Source of the DNA: a virus
Length of the DNA stretch: 62,711 nt
Virus record (IMG/VR): IMGVR_UViG_3300020123_000077
Span: 1 to 62,711 of that record
Direction: 5' to 3' (one strand)
The notes beneath the pieces are model-generated. The model did no database searches. It saw nothing but the letters and a program-made list of their open reading frames with translations, and was not told the origin of the DNA. The position numbers were made by a program, and so were the translations under genes. Positions 8,196-18,492 of this stretch are shown piece after piece (the first letter of the stretch is position 1; each line of letters begins with the position of its first letter).

Positions 8196-10315
8196 CAGGA
8201 TTTAAAGTATCCAATTTCGGCGGGGTCGTCCCGCGTTTGGGTGCACGATTATTGCCGAATGAAAGTGCGCAGACCGCACAAAACGTTAAGTTATTCTCCG
8301 GTGAGTTGCGTTCATGGTTTCGCCCGTTATTGATTAATACGCCCACTAAAGGCGGTGCATTACAGTCGATGTATCGAATCTATTCAACTAGTAGCGATTA
8401 TTGGTTGACGTGGACGGATGATGTGGACGTAGTAAAAGGGCCGATTGCCGGTGACACGGCTTTCAAGATTTACTATACAGGCGATACAACCACTTCTTCG
8501 AATAGCGTGGCTGGGCCGAGAAAAACAAACTTGGCTCTTGCGACTTCCGGCGGAACGGATTACCCGCACGATTATCTTGAGTTAGGTGTTCCAGCCCCTG
8601 GGTCTGCCCCGAGTGTCATTGGAACCGGTGGAACGTCAACCAATAGCGTGACGCGTGTCTATACCTATACGTATGTGACCTCTACCGCGAGTTGGGCAGA
8701 GGAAGGGCCGCCAAGCGCTACAGGAACCGGGACGGGCAAGGCAGACGCGACATGGGTGATCTCCAATTTATCGACAGGAACCACTGGTAAATATGCATTC
8801 AGCGGTGCGATCAAACGCATCTATAGAACGTTGACAGACAATTCCGGAAACACGAATTATCAGTTGGCATTAGACGGCGTACCGATTGCAACTACGAGTA
8901 CAAATGACACGGTAGCGGATGGTGCGCTCGGCGTTATCTGTCCGACATTCATTAATGGGGTTCTCAATTCGGAATGGGTTGGGCCACCATCTGATTTAAC
9001 CGGGATTATTGCGTTACCTAACGGTATTTTTGCAGGATTCTCCAAGAATCTGATTTGTTTCAGTGAGCCGTTTTACCCGCATGCATGGCCGATCCGATAC
9101 AGATTGGCAACGAACTTTAATATCGTCAGTCTTGGTGTATATGGGCAGACGTTAATCGTGACGACGAAAGGTTATCCGTACGCTGTGACGGGTGTGCGTC
9201 CTGACTCGATGGCGATGGCAAGGATTGAAGAATCTCATCCCTGTGTCTCAAAGCGTAGCACGGTGAGTTTCCCGTTTGGGGTTGCATGGGCGACACCAGA
9301 TGGTCTTGCATTGGCTGGGGTGGGGGGGGCCATTAACGCCATTGAACCATTCATGAAACGAGACGAATGGCGTAGTCAGTGTTTTCCTGACACGATCATC
9401 GCTCATCAGTTTCAGAATACGTATTTCGGATTTTTCTACAACGGCGTATCGGGTAATAATTTCATCTTCGATAAATCGAATTCGGAAGGCCCGCTGACAT
9501 TCGGCAATAATAATGTGCAGGGCGCATGGAATGATCCAGAGACATCAAAACTGTACCTGTTGCAGAATGGTCGAATTTATCAGTGGGATAGCGACACCAT
9601 TAACAACACTCCGTTTGAGTGGAAAAGCAAAGTATTTGTCACGCCAAACCCAATTAATTTTGGTGCTGCTTTAATCGATGCGGATTACGATGCACTGTCG
9701 CAAACGAATGCAATCGATACGCAAATAGCGTCAGATAAAACAACAAATAATCTGATATTAGGAACGGGTGCCGCTGATACACAGCACTTGACTGCATGGG
9801 CATCTACTACTGTTTATAGCACCAGCGATGTGCGAGTAAGTACGGATGGCGTGAAGATGATTATCTGTACAGTAGCCGGTACTTCTTCATCGTCAGAGCC
9901 GACTTATCCGAATCTGCTTGGCGGAACTACTACAGACGGCGCGGTACGTTGGAAGCAAATATGGGAAGAGCAAGGCGTCACGAAAGGTGCATTAAGAGAC
10001 GCTGCGTTACGTGGTCATACAACTGATCCTAACGACCCTATTATTGACGGTGCATACGGTAACGTACAGGGTTTTCCGCTTCGCAGCAGTTTGCTTGTCG
10101 GCGGCACATATCCAAATTATGATCAACGCATTTTGACGTTCGAGGCCTATGCGGATGGTGTATTGAAAACGTCTCAGGTATTGACGAGTCGCGATCCTAT
10201 TAGACTGCCAAAAGGCTTCAAATCCGATACGTGGGAATTCAAGTTAATCGGCAATATCAACGTCAGATATTTCAAGGTCAGTGAAACGTCGCAGGAACTT
10301 GGAGTGATTCAATGA
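8192..10315 (+). CDS. Large tail/hub virion protein
   Basis: 707 residues, almost wholly beta-rich, starting TGFKVSNFGGVVPRLG followed by NESAQTAQNVKL. Similar long proteins in P22-like and related podoviruses form the tail hub or stabilise packaged DNA. Its place directly after the tailspike (ATGA overlap) and before a second fibre-like gene supports a tail role. A run of eight G occurs near 9324 but the frame is intact. Confidence 0.6.
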   Translation: MTGFKVSNFGGVVPRLGARLLPNESAQTAQNVKLFSGELRSWFRPLLINTPTKGGALQSMYRIYSTSSDYWLTWTDDVDVVKGPIAGDTAFKIYYTGDTTTSSNSVAGPRKTNLALATSGGTDYPHDYLELGVPAPGSAPSVIGTGGTSTNSVTRVYTYTYVTSTASWAEEGPPSATGTGTGKADATWVISNLSTGTTGKYAFSGAIKRIYRTLTDNSGNTNYQLALDGVPIATTSTNDTVADGALGVICPTFINGVLNSEWVGPPSDLTGIIALPNGIFAGFSKNLICFSEPFYPHAWPIRYRLATNFNIVSLGVYGQTLIVTTKGYPYAVTGVRPDSMAMARIEESHPCVSKRSTVSFPFGVAWATPDGLALAGVGGAINAIEPFMKRDEWRSQCFPDTIIAHQFQNTYFGFFYNGVSGNNFIFDKSNSEGPLTFGNNNVQGAWNDPETSKLYLLQNGRIYQWDSDTINNTPFEWKSKVFVTPNPINFGAALIDADYDALSQTNAIDTQIASDKTTNNLILGTGAADTQHLTAWASTTVYSTSDVRVSTDGVKMIICTVAGTSSSSEPTYPNLLGGTTTDGAVRWKQIWEEQGVTKGALRDAALRGHTTDPNDPIIDGAYGNVQGFPLRSSLLVGGTYPNYDQRILTFEAYADGVLKTSQVLTSRDPIRLPKGFKSDTWEFKLIGNINVRYFKVSETSQELGVIQ

Positions 10316-11340
10316 CAATCCGGCCTGAGATACCTGATGTTCAAGGTGTAACTGATCCAGCGGCAACAAAGATTTTGAAGGCAATGAAAAATGCCTTCGA
10401 CAGTATTACCGGAAGATCGCAACAACCGATCAAGACACTTGGTCAGGATGCCAATTTTTTCGGCGTCGTCAGCAAGGTCAATGAAATAATTAACCGGCTG
10501 CAGTCGAATATTGGCGTGGGTGGGGTCTCTGGTGTCGCACATCCCAATCCGACTGCGGTGAGTACGAGTACGGGAACATTCAATAATGTGACGGTTGGAT
10601 CAGGCGGTTTGGTGACGAGCGGTACAAACGTCGCTTACCTGACGCAGAATCAGACCATTACGTTGTCAGGCGATGTGTTAGGGACGGGTACGTCGTCAAT
10701 GCCCAATACATTGGCGCAGATCACGACCGCCTCAAGCGCCGGGTCGTCCAGCCAAGCTGCGACTATTACATGGGATGCAAAGGGACGAATCACTTCGGTG
10801 ACGACGGCGGCAATTACGCCCGCTTCGATTGGTGCCATCTCGACAAGTTCGACGGTTACACCTGGAACCAATACGAAGATAGCCTACAACCAAGAGGGGC
10901 TGGTAACGGCAGGGTCAACTGCATCGGCGGGAGATTTGTCGAATGGCACTACGGGTTCCGGCGCGGTTGTCTTGGCATCGGCACCGTCCATTGCGAACGC
11001 GGCTTTGACTGGCGTAACGACTGCATCGGATGTCGCTATATCAGGTCAATTGACGGCTACGCGTGGCGGCCTGTCTATTTTAGCTAATACAACCTCAACC
11101 GGGTCAGTTAATGGTGCCGTAGCCATTCAACTCAATGGCGTGACAAAGGGGTACGTGGGACTCGATGGCGCTGGTGTTTTTTCTTTACTCGATGTGAATG
11201 GTAATGTGAAGGCGCAAATTTTGCCAAGCGGGTTTAGTATGGTCAATACAGTAACAACATCTTCGGCGGCGCCATCGACTCATAAGATAGCGATGGTGAT
11301 CGGAACATCAACGTATTTTCTTTTGGCGTCGAATGTTTAA
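10312..11340 (+). CDS. Fibre-like virion protein
   Basis: 342 residues. It has a short helical N-terminus (residues 1-70) with a FDSITGRSQQPIKTLG segment, then a Ser/Thr/Gly-rich beta region with repeats such as TITLSGDVLGTGTSS and ATITWDAKGRITSVTT, which occur in phage tail fibres. It starts inside the stop of the gene before it. It is probably a fibre or an attachment subunit of the tail. Confidence 0.62.
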   Translation: MTIRPEIPDVQGVTDPAATKILKAMKNAFDSITGRSQQPIKTLGQDANFFGVVSKVNEIINRLQSNIGVGGVSGVAHPNPTAVSTSTGTFNNVTVGSGGLVTSGTNVAYLTQNQTITLSGDVLGTGTSSMPNTLAQITTASSAGSSSQAATITWDAKGRITSVTTAAITPASIGAISTSSTVTPGTNTKIAYNQEGLVTAGSTASAGDLSNGTTGSGAVVLASAPSIANAALTGVTTASDVAISGQLTATRGGLSILANTTSTGSVNGAVAIQLNGVTKGYVGLDGAGVFSLLDVNGNVKAQILPSGFSMVNTVTTSSAAPSTHKIAMVIGTSTYFLLASNV

Positions 11341-11342
11341 TT

Positions 11343-11870
11343 ATGGAATATAAAAGTATTTCTTACAGTGTTTCATACAGAGATATTGTTCATAAGAATA
11401 ATATTGAAGCACAAGATATTATTAACGCAAAAGATTGCGATGCACTTGCTGTGCGCGAAAAAATATTGCGTCTTCAGGATGTTATGTTATCAATGCCAGA
11501 TAAGGTTGAGTGCACTAATAAACATTGGTTCGCACCAGGCGTTTATGGTAGAGAGATGCTTATACCAAAAGGCACTGTCATCATTGGTAAAATTCATAAG
11601 CATGCGCATTTAAATATAGTTTCTCGTGGCAAGTGTTCTGTTATGACGGAGTTCGGCCCGATGGTGATTGATGCAACCTCAACACCTCACACTTTTACAT
11701 CTGAACCTGGCACCAAGCGTGTCGTAGTGGCACTTGAAGATGTGGTATGGACTACCATCCATTTGAACCCAACCAATACACAAGATTTGGAAGTATTGGA
11801 AAATGAAATTATCGCAAAGAATTATACTGAGTTATCATTTGCAGAAGAGATTAAGGAGTGCTTACCATGA
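11343..11870 (+). CDS. Cupin-like phage protein
   Basis: 175 residues. The core (about 65-140) reads like a cupin barrel: YGREMLIPKGTVIIGK, IHKHAHLNIVSRGK with two His near the metal site, then TPHTFTSEPGTKRVVVALED. Phages often carry such proteins near tail genes, with unproven functions. It follows the fibre gene by two bases. Confidence 0.6.
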   Translation: MEYKSISYSVSYRDIVHKNNIEAQDIINAKDCDALAVREKILRLQDVMLSMPDKVECTNKHWFAPGVYGREMLIPKGTVIIGKIHKHAHLNIVSRGKCSVMTEFGPMVIDATSTPHTFTSEPGTKRVVVALEDVVWTTIHLNPTNTQDLEVLENEIIAKNYTELSFAEEIKECLP

Positions 11871-13213
11871 CATGGGGATACGTAGCTGTAGCAGCGGCCA
11901 CCGTAGTAGCGGCGGCTGTATCGTCCGATTCTTCTCGCAAGGCATCGAATACAGCTGCAGACGCAGCCAAGTACTCTGCCAAGACCGCCGCAGATATCCC
12001 GACACAGCAATGGAATTATTATAAAGATAATTACATGCCTGTTGAGACGAGTCTTATTGACAATGCGCAAAATGCAGGGTCTCAAGATGAATACAAACGT
12101 GCAGAAGGTGCTGCTAATGCAGACGTCACGAACTCATTCGATCAGGCTCAGAAACAAACTCAGTCACGTCTGCAGAGTTATGGCATTAATCCAGCTTCCC
12201 CAGCATACCAAAGCGCTACCGGTAGTGTTGATCTTGCAGAGGGTGCATCTAAAGCAGGGGCAATGACGGCAGCGGATAACTCTACGAGACAACTTGCTTA
12301 TTCAAAACAATTGGACGTAGCCGGATTGGGACGCAATATCCCGGCGCAATCATCGGCAAGCTTGGCAAATGCGTCCGCCCTACAGCTTGCTCAAAATAAG
12401 AATTCATTCTACCAAAATCAGCAAAATCAAGTGGCAAATGGTCGCGGTATTCAGGCGATTGGTCAGCTTGGATCTCAGGCATATAACTGGTACAACAATT
12501 CCAATAGCAATCCAACACCAGGAGGTGCTGGAAGTTCCATGCCAGCAGGGTATTATGGCTCAGGTGGTCAAGGAAATATTGGCACAACTGGATATTATGG
12601 AACAGCTGAGACAGATGCTTTAGCAGGTGCTGGTGCTTTGGCTGATGGCGGCAAGGTATCTCGCTACGCAAGTGGAGGACTGGTTGCTGATGAGCCATCG
12701 AAAGAAGTCTTGGACGGCCTTAAACAACGTCTCATGGATCGCGGTATCGGTGAAGACGATGCGGAACAAGCACATCAAAGCGCGAAGAAAAAATACAAAA
12801 ACGGTGGCCCAATCACCCCACATATGAAGATGAAACCATTGGGTTACGCAAAAGGTGGCGCGATCAGCGATCAAGGTTTGGACGCGCAAGAACCGCAGGA
12901 ACAACAAGACGCTTCAGAGATGGGGAAGCTTGATGGCCCAGGCACGGAAACATCTGATTCCATTCCTGCGCAGATCGATGGTAAGCAACCAGCAGCCTTA
13001 TCGACTGGTGAAGTTGTGATGAATGCTAGCGCTGTTAAATTGAGCGGTGAGGACATTCTAAATGCCATCAATAAGGCTGGTCTACAGGCACGCAAGAAAC
13101 AACCTCAACCACAAGAGGCAGACCAAGAAGAACCAATGCCGCAGCAACAAACTGCCTTTAAAAAAGGCGGCAAGGTAAAAAATCGTTACGCAACATCTGG
13201 ACTAGGGGCATAA
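11867..13213 (+). CDS. Internal virion/DNA-injection-type protein
   Basis: 448 residues from the ATG at 11867, selected for its AAGGAG eight bases upstream. There is a hydrophobic Ala/Val N-terminus (about 3-25), then an Ala/Gln-rich helical part (30-215), then Gly-rich and Lys-rich segments with repeated basic Gly motifs (DGGKVSRYASGG, KYKNGGP, YAKGGAIS, FKKGGKV). A TIPAQ-like stretch and LSTGEVVMNASAV (about 380-392) occur in many phage tail or injection proteins. It is the first gene of the internal virion block. Confidence 0.6.
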   Translation: MTWGYVAVAAATVVAAAVSSDSSRKASNTAADAAKYSAKTAADIPTQQWNYYKDNYMPVETSLIDNAQNAGSQDEYKRAEGAANADVTNSFDQAQKQTQSRLQSYGINPASPAYQSATGSVDLAEGASKAGAMTAADNSTRQLAYSKQLDVAGLGRNIPAQSSASLANASALQLAQNKNSFYQNQQNQVANGRGIQAIGQLGSQAYNWYNNSNSNPTPGGAGSSMPAGYYGSGGQGNIGTTGYYGTAETDALAGAGALADGGKVSRYASGGLVADEPSKEVLDGLKQRLMDRGIGEDDAEQAHQSAKKKYKNGGPITPHMKMKPLGYAKGGAISDQGLDAQEPQEQQDASEMGKLDGPGTETSDSIPAQIDGKQPAALSTGEVVMNASAVKLSGEDILNAINKAGLQARKKQPQPQEADQEEPMPQQQTAFKKGGKVKNRYATSGLGA

Positions 13214-13214
13214 C

Positions 13215-14699
13215 ATGAATTTTGCAGATGTCGGATTGATGTCACAAGGCTATAACCAAGGACAAGAGGAAGCCAATCAAGCGCAGACTAGTAATATCGG
13301 TTTGGCCGAACTACAGAGAACGACGAATAATGCAGCACAGATGCGTTCAGCTGTAGCAAATGCTGATCCTAATTCTGGACGTATGGGTATCTATAATGCC
13401 ATGCAGGGAGTCGCTAAAAATCAGGGTGATCTCAACACTTATACCCAAGCACAAACTGCTTCACAAAATACGCCGCAACAAGCATTAGCACAACTTGCCA
13501 GTGACGCGATTCGCGGCGTGCCGCCTAGCGTAGCAGAGCAGAATTTCAACATGTTAATGCCTGGTCAGATGCAACCGGGAAGTCTAGAGTATGGACGCGA
13601 TCCAAAAAGCGGCGACATTATGGTTAAGGCACTTAAACCAGACGGCACTGATACACCAATGATTAATGCCACGCAATTCGTGCGCATGAATGAGAAAAAA
13701 GTACAAGTTGCACCAGGTGCCAAGTTGGTAGGTGAAACAACTGGTAATACCACTTCTGAAAATGCGGATAATTGGATTATTTCAAGAGATGGAAATACCG
13801 CAATCAACAAAGCTACTGGAGAAGTCAAGGCCACCGGTTCAGGTAGTAAAAATAATATTGTCACGACCACACGCAAAGACTCGGAAGGAAACGAACGTCA
13901 ATACATGTGGGATACGTCACAAAATAATTGGGTTGGTGGAGCGCCACCAGAAGGTAACGATGCGCCTCCTCCTAACGTCCGCAAGAATTTACCAGTGCTT
14001 GAGGCTGCAACCAAGGTGCTGTATGATGCGCCCGGCATGGCGACAATCGACCCGGTAACTGGTCATCCTGTTCCAACGCCAGATGGACAGAAACGCGCCG
14101 TCGTTGTCAATCAATTGGCACTCGCAAACCCTTCGATTGATCCGCATACATTGGCAGACATCGCCATGAATGGCAAGCCCGTACGCTATCCTGATGGCTC
14201 GACGGCGATGCGTTACAACGGGAAGGATATCAAGTTTGGTAGTGGTGCACCGCCCGCACAACCGGCACCACAATCTTCTGATACACAGTCACCAGCACCA
14301 TCCGCACAAGCGGCACAAGTCACACCGCAGGCGCAACCTGCTACACAGACTAAAAGCAATCCAGTACCAAAGCCAGTGCCAGTAGTTAGCCAAGACCAAA
14401 TGGACACACGTGCCCAGCAAATGGCACAGATGAATTCATTGAGCGGAAGAGATACTAGTCGGCGAGATAAGATGATTGCAGACAGACAATCTGATTTGCA
14501 GAATAATTTCAATACGCAGTTAAATATATTGAAAAATTCTACAGACCGTAAAACGCTTAGTAGCGTCTCAGAATGGATGGACGATCATAGAGGGGATATG
14601 ACAAATGCGCAAATTAAGCAGCTTAGAGACGTGAGTAGCACCAAGCGATTCTCAAAAGGTGGCATGGTTTCACGTCAACAAAAATATGGCCTGGAATAA
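13215..14699 (+). CDS. Internal virion protein, unknown
   Basis: 494 residues, Gln/Asn/Ala-rich and mostly helical at both ends, with a Pro/Gln/Ala-rich linker (about 350-390). The C-terminal tail FSKGGMVSRQQKYGLE repeats the basic KGG motif of the preceding gene, hinting at a shared sorting or assembly signal. It is co-directional and two bases downstream. The function is inferred from location only. Confidence 0.5.
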   Translation: MNFADVGLMSQGYNQGQEEANQAQTSNIGLAELQRTTNNAAQMRSAVANADPNSGRMGIYNAMQGVAKNQGDLNTYTQAQTASQNTPQQALAQLASDAIRGVPPSVAEQNFNMLMPGQMQPGSLEYGRDPKSGDIMVKALKPDGTDTPMINATQFVRMNEKKVQVAPGAKLVGETTGNTTSENADNWIISRDGNTAINKATGEVKATGSGSKNNIVTTTRKDSEGNERQYMWDTSQNNWVGGAPPEGNDAPPPNVRKNLPVLEAATKVLYDAPGMATIDPVTGHPVPTPDGQKRAVVVNQLALANPSIDPHTLADIAMNGKPVRYPDGSTAMRYNGKDIKFGSGAPPAQPAPQSSDTQSPAPSAQAAQVTPQAQPATQTKSNPVPKPVPVVSQDQMDTRAQQMAQMNSLSGRDTSRRDKMIADRQSDLQNNFNTQLNILKNSTDRKTLSSVSEWMDDHRGDMTNAQIKQLRDVSSTKRFSKGGMVSRQQKYGLE

Positions 14700-14702
14700 A
14701 TA

Positions 14703-17123
14703 ATGGATGCTGTGCCAATCAGTCTTGATGAGCTTCTTTCATCCGCGCCACCGAAACAACCAGACAATAGCGTATCGCCAGCAGACTTTCCAACAATATC
14801 ACCAGATGTGCAAATGGAGCGCGATAAAACGCGGCTGGCGATGTTGCAGAACGAGATGCAAAGCGTATCTCCTGATGCGAAATCCAGTCTGCAAAATGAA
14901 ATCGATAATACCTCTTCCAATCTGCAAAAAGGTACGCCATTCGGTGCGCCAGTTTCACGCGGAACGAAAATCGCCAGCGAGTTAAAGAAAACGTCGTATC
15001 AACAAAGCGATGCCGTATCGATTTCGTTTGACGATCTTTTCCCTGATTCACCGAAAGTCGCTCTACCTCCTGCAGCCCAGCCACAACAACCGGGAATGCT
15101 CAGCAATATCGGCAATGCAGCAAAGAGCGGTTTGGTAGATTCATTGAAAGACTTGGGTTCGGCTAGTGATGCGTTATTGAAAAACAATAGTGAATACAAA
15201 CCGTCTTCAGAAGAATTTGCAAAGCCATTAGAGTGGGGCGACTTACTTCATCCCACCAAGGCAATCCCGAAAGCCGTCTATCAACTGAGTAAAGGTGCAC
15301 CGGTCTTGGCTGGTGGCGTGGCTGGTGCCGCAGTTGGTGAGGCGGTCGCGCCGGAAGGTTTGGTTGCTGGCCCGTTAATTGGCGGCGGTCTTGGTGCGGC
15401 AGCGGTCGATACCGCACAGTCTATCGGCCCACTCTATGCCGATGAATTGAAGGCAACGCCGGATGATAAAGATGGCGCTTTTGACAGAGCATTATCAAAG
15501 GCCGGTACATCCGGTGCATTTACTGCTGCAGGTTGGGCAGCATTCGGTTTCGCGCCATTCAAGAATGCGGTCAAGGATTTATTACTTCAGGCGTTTGCCG
15601 TCCAGCCAGCGATTGGTGAAACTCAGAATGCGGTACAAAATGTACAAGCCGGAAAACCAGCGACTGAAGGTATGGGTGCATCGATTCCTGGGGCCGTTGT
15701 AGGAACGATCTTGCCAGCTGCAGGGCTACATGCTGCCCATGCTTTGGTCGGTGGACGCGAAGCACCAGTTGATACGAGTCGCCCAACAGACGCCACCCGG
15801 CCAGTAGATCAAGTACAACCGCAATCAGCTGAGCAACCGCAACAACCGTTAGCCCTACCGGCCCCTGAACAAAAACCAATCACCGTCGATCAATCCGGTA
15901 AAGCGATCACAGCAGACCAAGCGCAGAATAATGCACAAGTCGGATTAACGCCTGATGTCGTCGCCGCGCAAACCGCGCATCCCGGTTTCTCCCAATTGTC
16001 ACCTATCGAACAAGCGCGGATTGACGCACAAACCGTGCAGTCTGGTGGTGACATTTCCAATCTAAACGATGTGCGCCGCAACAATGCGCAGTTAGTCGCG
16101 ACATACGGCGAGAATGCCGCAGTGCGTCATGTGATCGAATCCGGTGACATGGGTGGTCTGGCACAAGCCATGCTGGATATTGCGCCGAAAGTCGAGCAAG
16201 TACGCTCCACATTGAAACAAGGTCAGCAAACCCGCGATATCACCAGTGATGTGATGACGGCGATTGATGAACTTGGCAGGATCAAGGCTGATGGAAAGAC
16301 CGTGCAGGAAGTGATGGCGCATGGATTTCCAAATGAGGTGAGTTATGAAGGACAGCAACTGATCGATTTTTTGGATAAGAACCAGAATAATCCGCAGAAA
16401 ATTGCGCAGTTCATGGAGAATTACCTTCAGAACGTGCAAGATATGGGCGGCATTCCGTCGAACGTCCGAGGAAAAGCATTTGATATCTTGGCTGAACGCC
16501 AATTTGCTAAGTCTGATGCAGAAAAAGCGAATGCCTTTTCACAAAAAGAAGGTCAGGAAGCGCAGCAGAAAAAGTCGGAAACGCAGTTAATGGCAGAACA
16601 GGCGCGTGCCGAAAGTGCATTAACCGAAATCGCCAAGGCAAAAGCATCCGGATCAGGCATCAATCCAGAACATCAGACAGCGATGGAAATCGCATTTGAG
16701 AATGCGCGAAAATTAAAGGAGAGTAAAAATGCAAAGCCTAGTGCCGAAAGCGCAGAGCCTTTACCAACAACAAAGGCAACAGTTAGCGAGCCAGTCCGCA
16801 CTGAAAGTACAAAGCCTGCAGCGCAACGCACAGAGCGCGTACCCATCAGTGCTGAAGCTGGTAACGCAGGCAACCCACGATCCATACGTGAGAATGGCAG
16901 TGCATCGCGCCCTGAAGTCAACACTGCCGTAAAAGGAAATGCAGCTAAAATAGTTGCGGAACGTGAATCGCAAAAACAATTATCGCAGATCATGGTCAAG
17001 ACCAAGGCGATTGACAAGGTATCCGGTCGGCGCGTCACGATGACAAAACCAGCCGATCAGGCCATGAAAGAAGTGAATTACCATATCCAAACCATGGAGG
17101 CATTACTAGAATGTCTGGGCTAA
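14703..17123 (+). CDS. Large internal virion protein
   Basis: 806 residues. An N-terminal helical region carries two copies of an S(F/L)D(D/E)L-type motif (ISLDELLSSAPP and ISFDDLFPDSP). A Gly/Ala-rich hydrophobic region (about 195-240, GGVAGAAVGEAVAPEG...) could be membrane-active. Long Gln/Glu/Ala-rich helices follow to the end. This looks like an ejection protein that enters the host envelope with DNA. It overlaps the next gene by 13 bases. The role is inferred from composition and position. Confidence 0.55.
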   Translation: MDAVPISLDELLSSAPPKQPDNSVSPADFPTISPDVQMERDKTRLAMLQNEMQSVSPDAKSSLQNEIDNTSSNLQKGTPFGAPVSRGTKIASELKKTSYQQSDAVSISFDDLFPDSPKVALPPAAQPQQPGMLSNIGNAAKSGLVDSLKDLGSASDALLKNNSEYKPSSEEFAKPLEWGDLLHPTKAIPKAVYQLSKGAPVLAGGVAGAAVGEAVAPEGLVAGPLIGGGLGAAAVDTAQSIGPLYADELKATPDDKDGAFDRALSKAGTSGAFTAAGWAAFGFAPFKNAVKDLLLQAFAVQPAIGETQNAVQNVQAGKPATEGMGASIPGAVVGTILPAAGLHAAHALVGGREAPVDTSRPTDATRPVDQVQPQSAEQPQQPLALPAPEQKPITVDQSGKAITADQAQNNAQVGLTPDVVAAQTAHPGFSQLSPIEQARIDAQTVQSGGDISNLNDVRRNNAQLVATYGENAAVRHVIESGDMGGLAQAMLDIAPKVEQVRSTLKQGQQTRDITSDVMTAIDELGRIKADGKTVQEVMAHGFPNEVSYEGQQLIDFLDKNQNNPQKIAQFMENYLQNVQDMGGIPSNVRGKAFDILAERQFAKSDAEKANAFSQKEGQEAQQKKSETQLMAEQARAESALTEIAKAKASGSGINPEHQTAMEIAFENARKLKESKNAKPSAESAEPLPTTKATVSEPVRTESTKPAAQRTERVPISAEAGNAGNPRSIRENGSASRPEVNTAVKGNAAKIVAERESQKQLSQIMVKTKAIDKVSGRRVTMTKPADQAMKEVNYHIQTMEALLECLG

Positions 17124-17425
17124 TTACAAACGATGATGATCCTCTGCCATTGGGAGCCGCTGCCGCTGCCGGTGAAGTGCTGGATGCGATCAATGAACTA
17201 TCCGATAATGTCGCGACTTTATTTTCAAAGTTAAACGCATCGGTTGAAAAGGGCGCGGATAAGCAAACATTGAAAGACATTATGTCGGCTATGGCAAAAA
17301 GCAATCAGGCGATGATTGATCACTTGCGTGTGATGTCGGCACCGAAGAAACCAAGGCAATGGACGTTTACCGTCAAGTATGATTCGTATGGTGATCTTGC
17401 CTCGATTGACGCGAAAGAATTATAA
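17111..17425 (+). CDS. Hypothetical protein in internal-virion block
   Basis: 104 residues, with a Gly/Ala N-terminus, a long helical middle (about 22-80) and a short beta-rich end (WTFTVKYDSYGDLASIDAKEL). Its start lies within the end of the previous gene, so the two are probably translated together. It is unrecognised. Confidence 0.45.
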   Translation: MSGLITNDDDPLPLGAAAAAGEVLDAINELSDNVATLFSKLNASVEKGADKQTLKDIMSAMAKSNQAMIDHLRVMSAPKKPRQWTFTVKYDSYGDLASIDAKEL

Positions 17426-17427
17426 AA

Positions 17428-17868
17428 ATGGCCTCATTTGAAGACTATCATCCGAATCAAGATCCAACATTTTACGCCGTCATGATGGACTTGGGGCGCA
17501 TGGCTGATAATGTCGCAAAACTGATTGCGAATTGGCGCGCAATGGCGCAAGCCAGTATTGACCCACGTCCCAATATGGGCGCGGTTGCCGATAGCTTGTT
17601 GGGTCGTTTGTTCAGGGTTTATACGTTTTTCCAAAACAACCCAACAGAATTAACGCGTATCGCGGCAAAAATCGGCATGACTGAGCAAGCGATTACGGAT
17701 GCGCTGATTGCGCGGCGAGACTCCATTAGAACATTCAAAAATGCGCCGAAAGACACGATAGCTAACGCAAAGGCAGCGGTGGATGCGCTTGCACTGGCAT
17801 TCCCAGCTCCTAATACGCCATCAGTCACACCCGTATTATTGGACGCGACACTTCCGGCGACTTGGTAA
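17428..17868 (+). CDS. Hypothetical protein in internal-virion block
   Basis: 146 residues, helical, rich in Ala, Asn and Met; no membrane segment and no known motif. It follows two bases after the previous gene and its stop is followed directly by the next ATG, so it is part of the same transcript. The function is unknown. Confidence 0.45.
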   Translation: MASFEDYHPNQDPTFYAVMMDLGRMADNVAKLIANWRAMAQASIDPRPNMGAVADSLLGRLFRVYTFFQNNPTELTRIAAKIGMTEQAITDALIARRDSIRTFKNAPKDTIANAKAAVDALALAFPAPNTPSVTPVLLDATLPATW

Positions 17869-18492
17869 ATGGCTACCTATGGCTTTCTGTTTTGGGCAAC
17901 AACGAACCACGGAACGCCTGGCCAGAATGATTCTCCGGTACTGCATACAGATGCCTACCCAACCACATACGGAAACGGCGCGACGGCTGGCTATGTGGCA
18001 GATCAGCCGAATCAGATTGATGAAACAAACGATATTGACTACCGGCTGATTGGTACGCATTACATCGTCAACAACACAGTTGTTTATGATTTCAGGATTG
18101 ATATTACTGGAACGTTGACCATCAATTCATCGAACGGTGATCATGGCAATGCAGGTGGTTATACCTATAGTGAGTTTTTCGACAATACTACTTCCTTGGT
18201 TGTAGTAGTTGATTCAGCAACCGGGCAATTATCCAACCAGTTTTGGGATGCATCTGGTGTGAAACGCACCAGTGCTTCTGATTGGGTCACAAATCAAACC
18301 TCAATATCAAAATCTGTTTCAACATTTTTCAAATGGAGAAATGGCAAAATAAGCGCTGGCGGCTCAACCTATTGGAACTACATACAGGTTGCCTCGTCTG
18401 GTGGTGCTGGTGCGATACAGTCTCCATTCTTCAAAAGTAATTTGGATGGTCTTGGTGCTGGTGGCCGATTCTTTAATAATAGGTTAGGATAA
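17869..18492 (+). CDS. Beta-rich virion protein
   Basis: 207 residues with many Gly, Asn, Ser, Thr and aromatic residues, no Cys, and alternating patterns that suggest a beta-sandwich (for example YTYSEFFDNTTSLVVVVD). The C-terminus is Gly-rich (GGAGAIQSPFF and GAGGRFFNNRLG). It is likely to be a minor virion or fibre protein, but this is a guess from composition and operon position. Confidence 0.45.
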   Translation: MATYGFLFWATTNHGTPGQNDSPVLHTDAYPTTYGNGATAGYVADQPNQIDETNDIDYRLIGTHYIVNNTVVYDFRIDITGTLTINSSNGDHGNAGGYTYSEFFDNTTSLVVVVDSATGQLSNQFWDASGVKRTSASDWVTNQTSISKSVSTFFKWRNGKISAGGSTYWNYIQVASSGGAGAIQSPFFKSNLDGLGAGGRFFNNRLG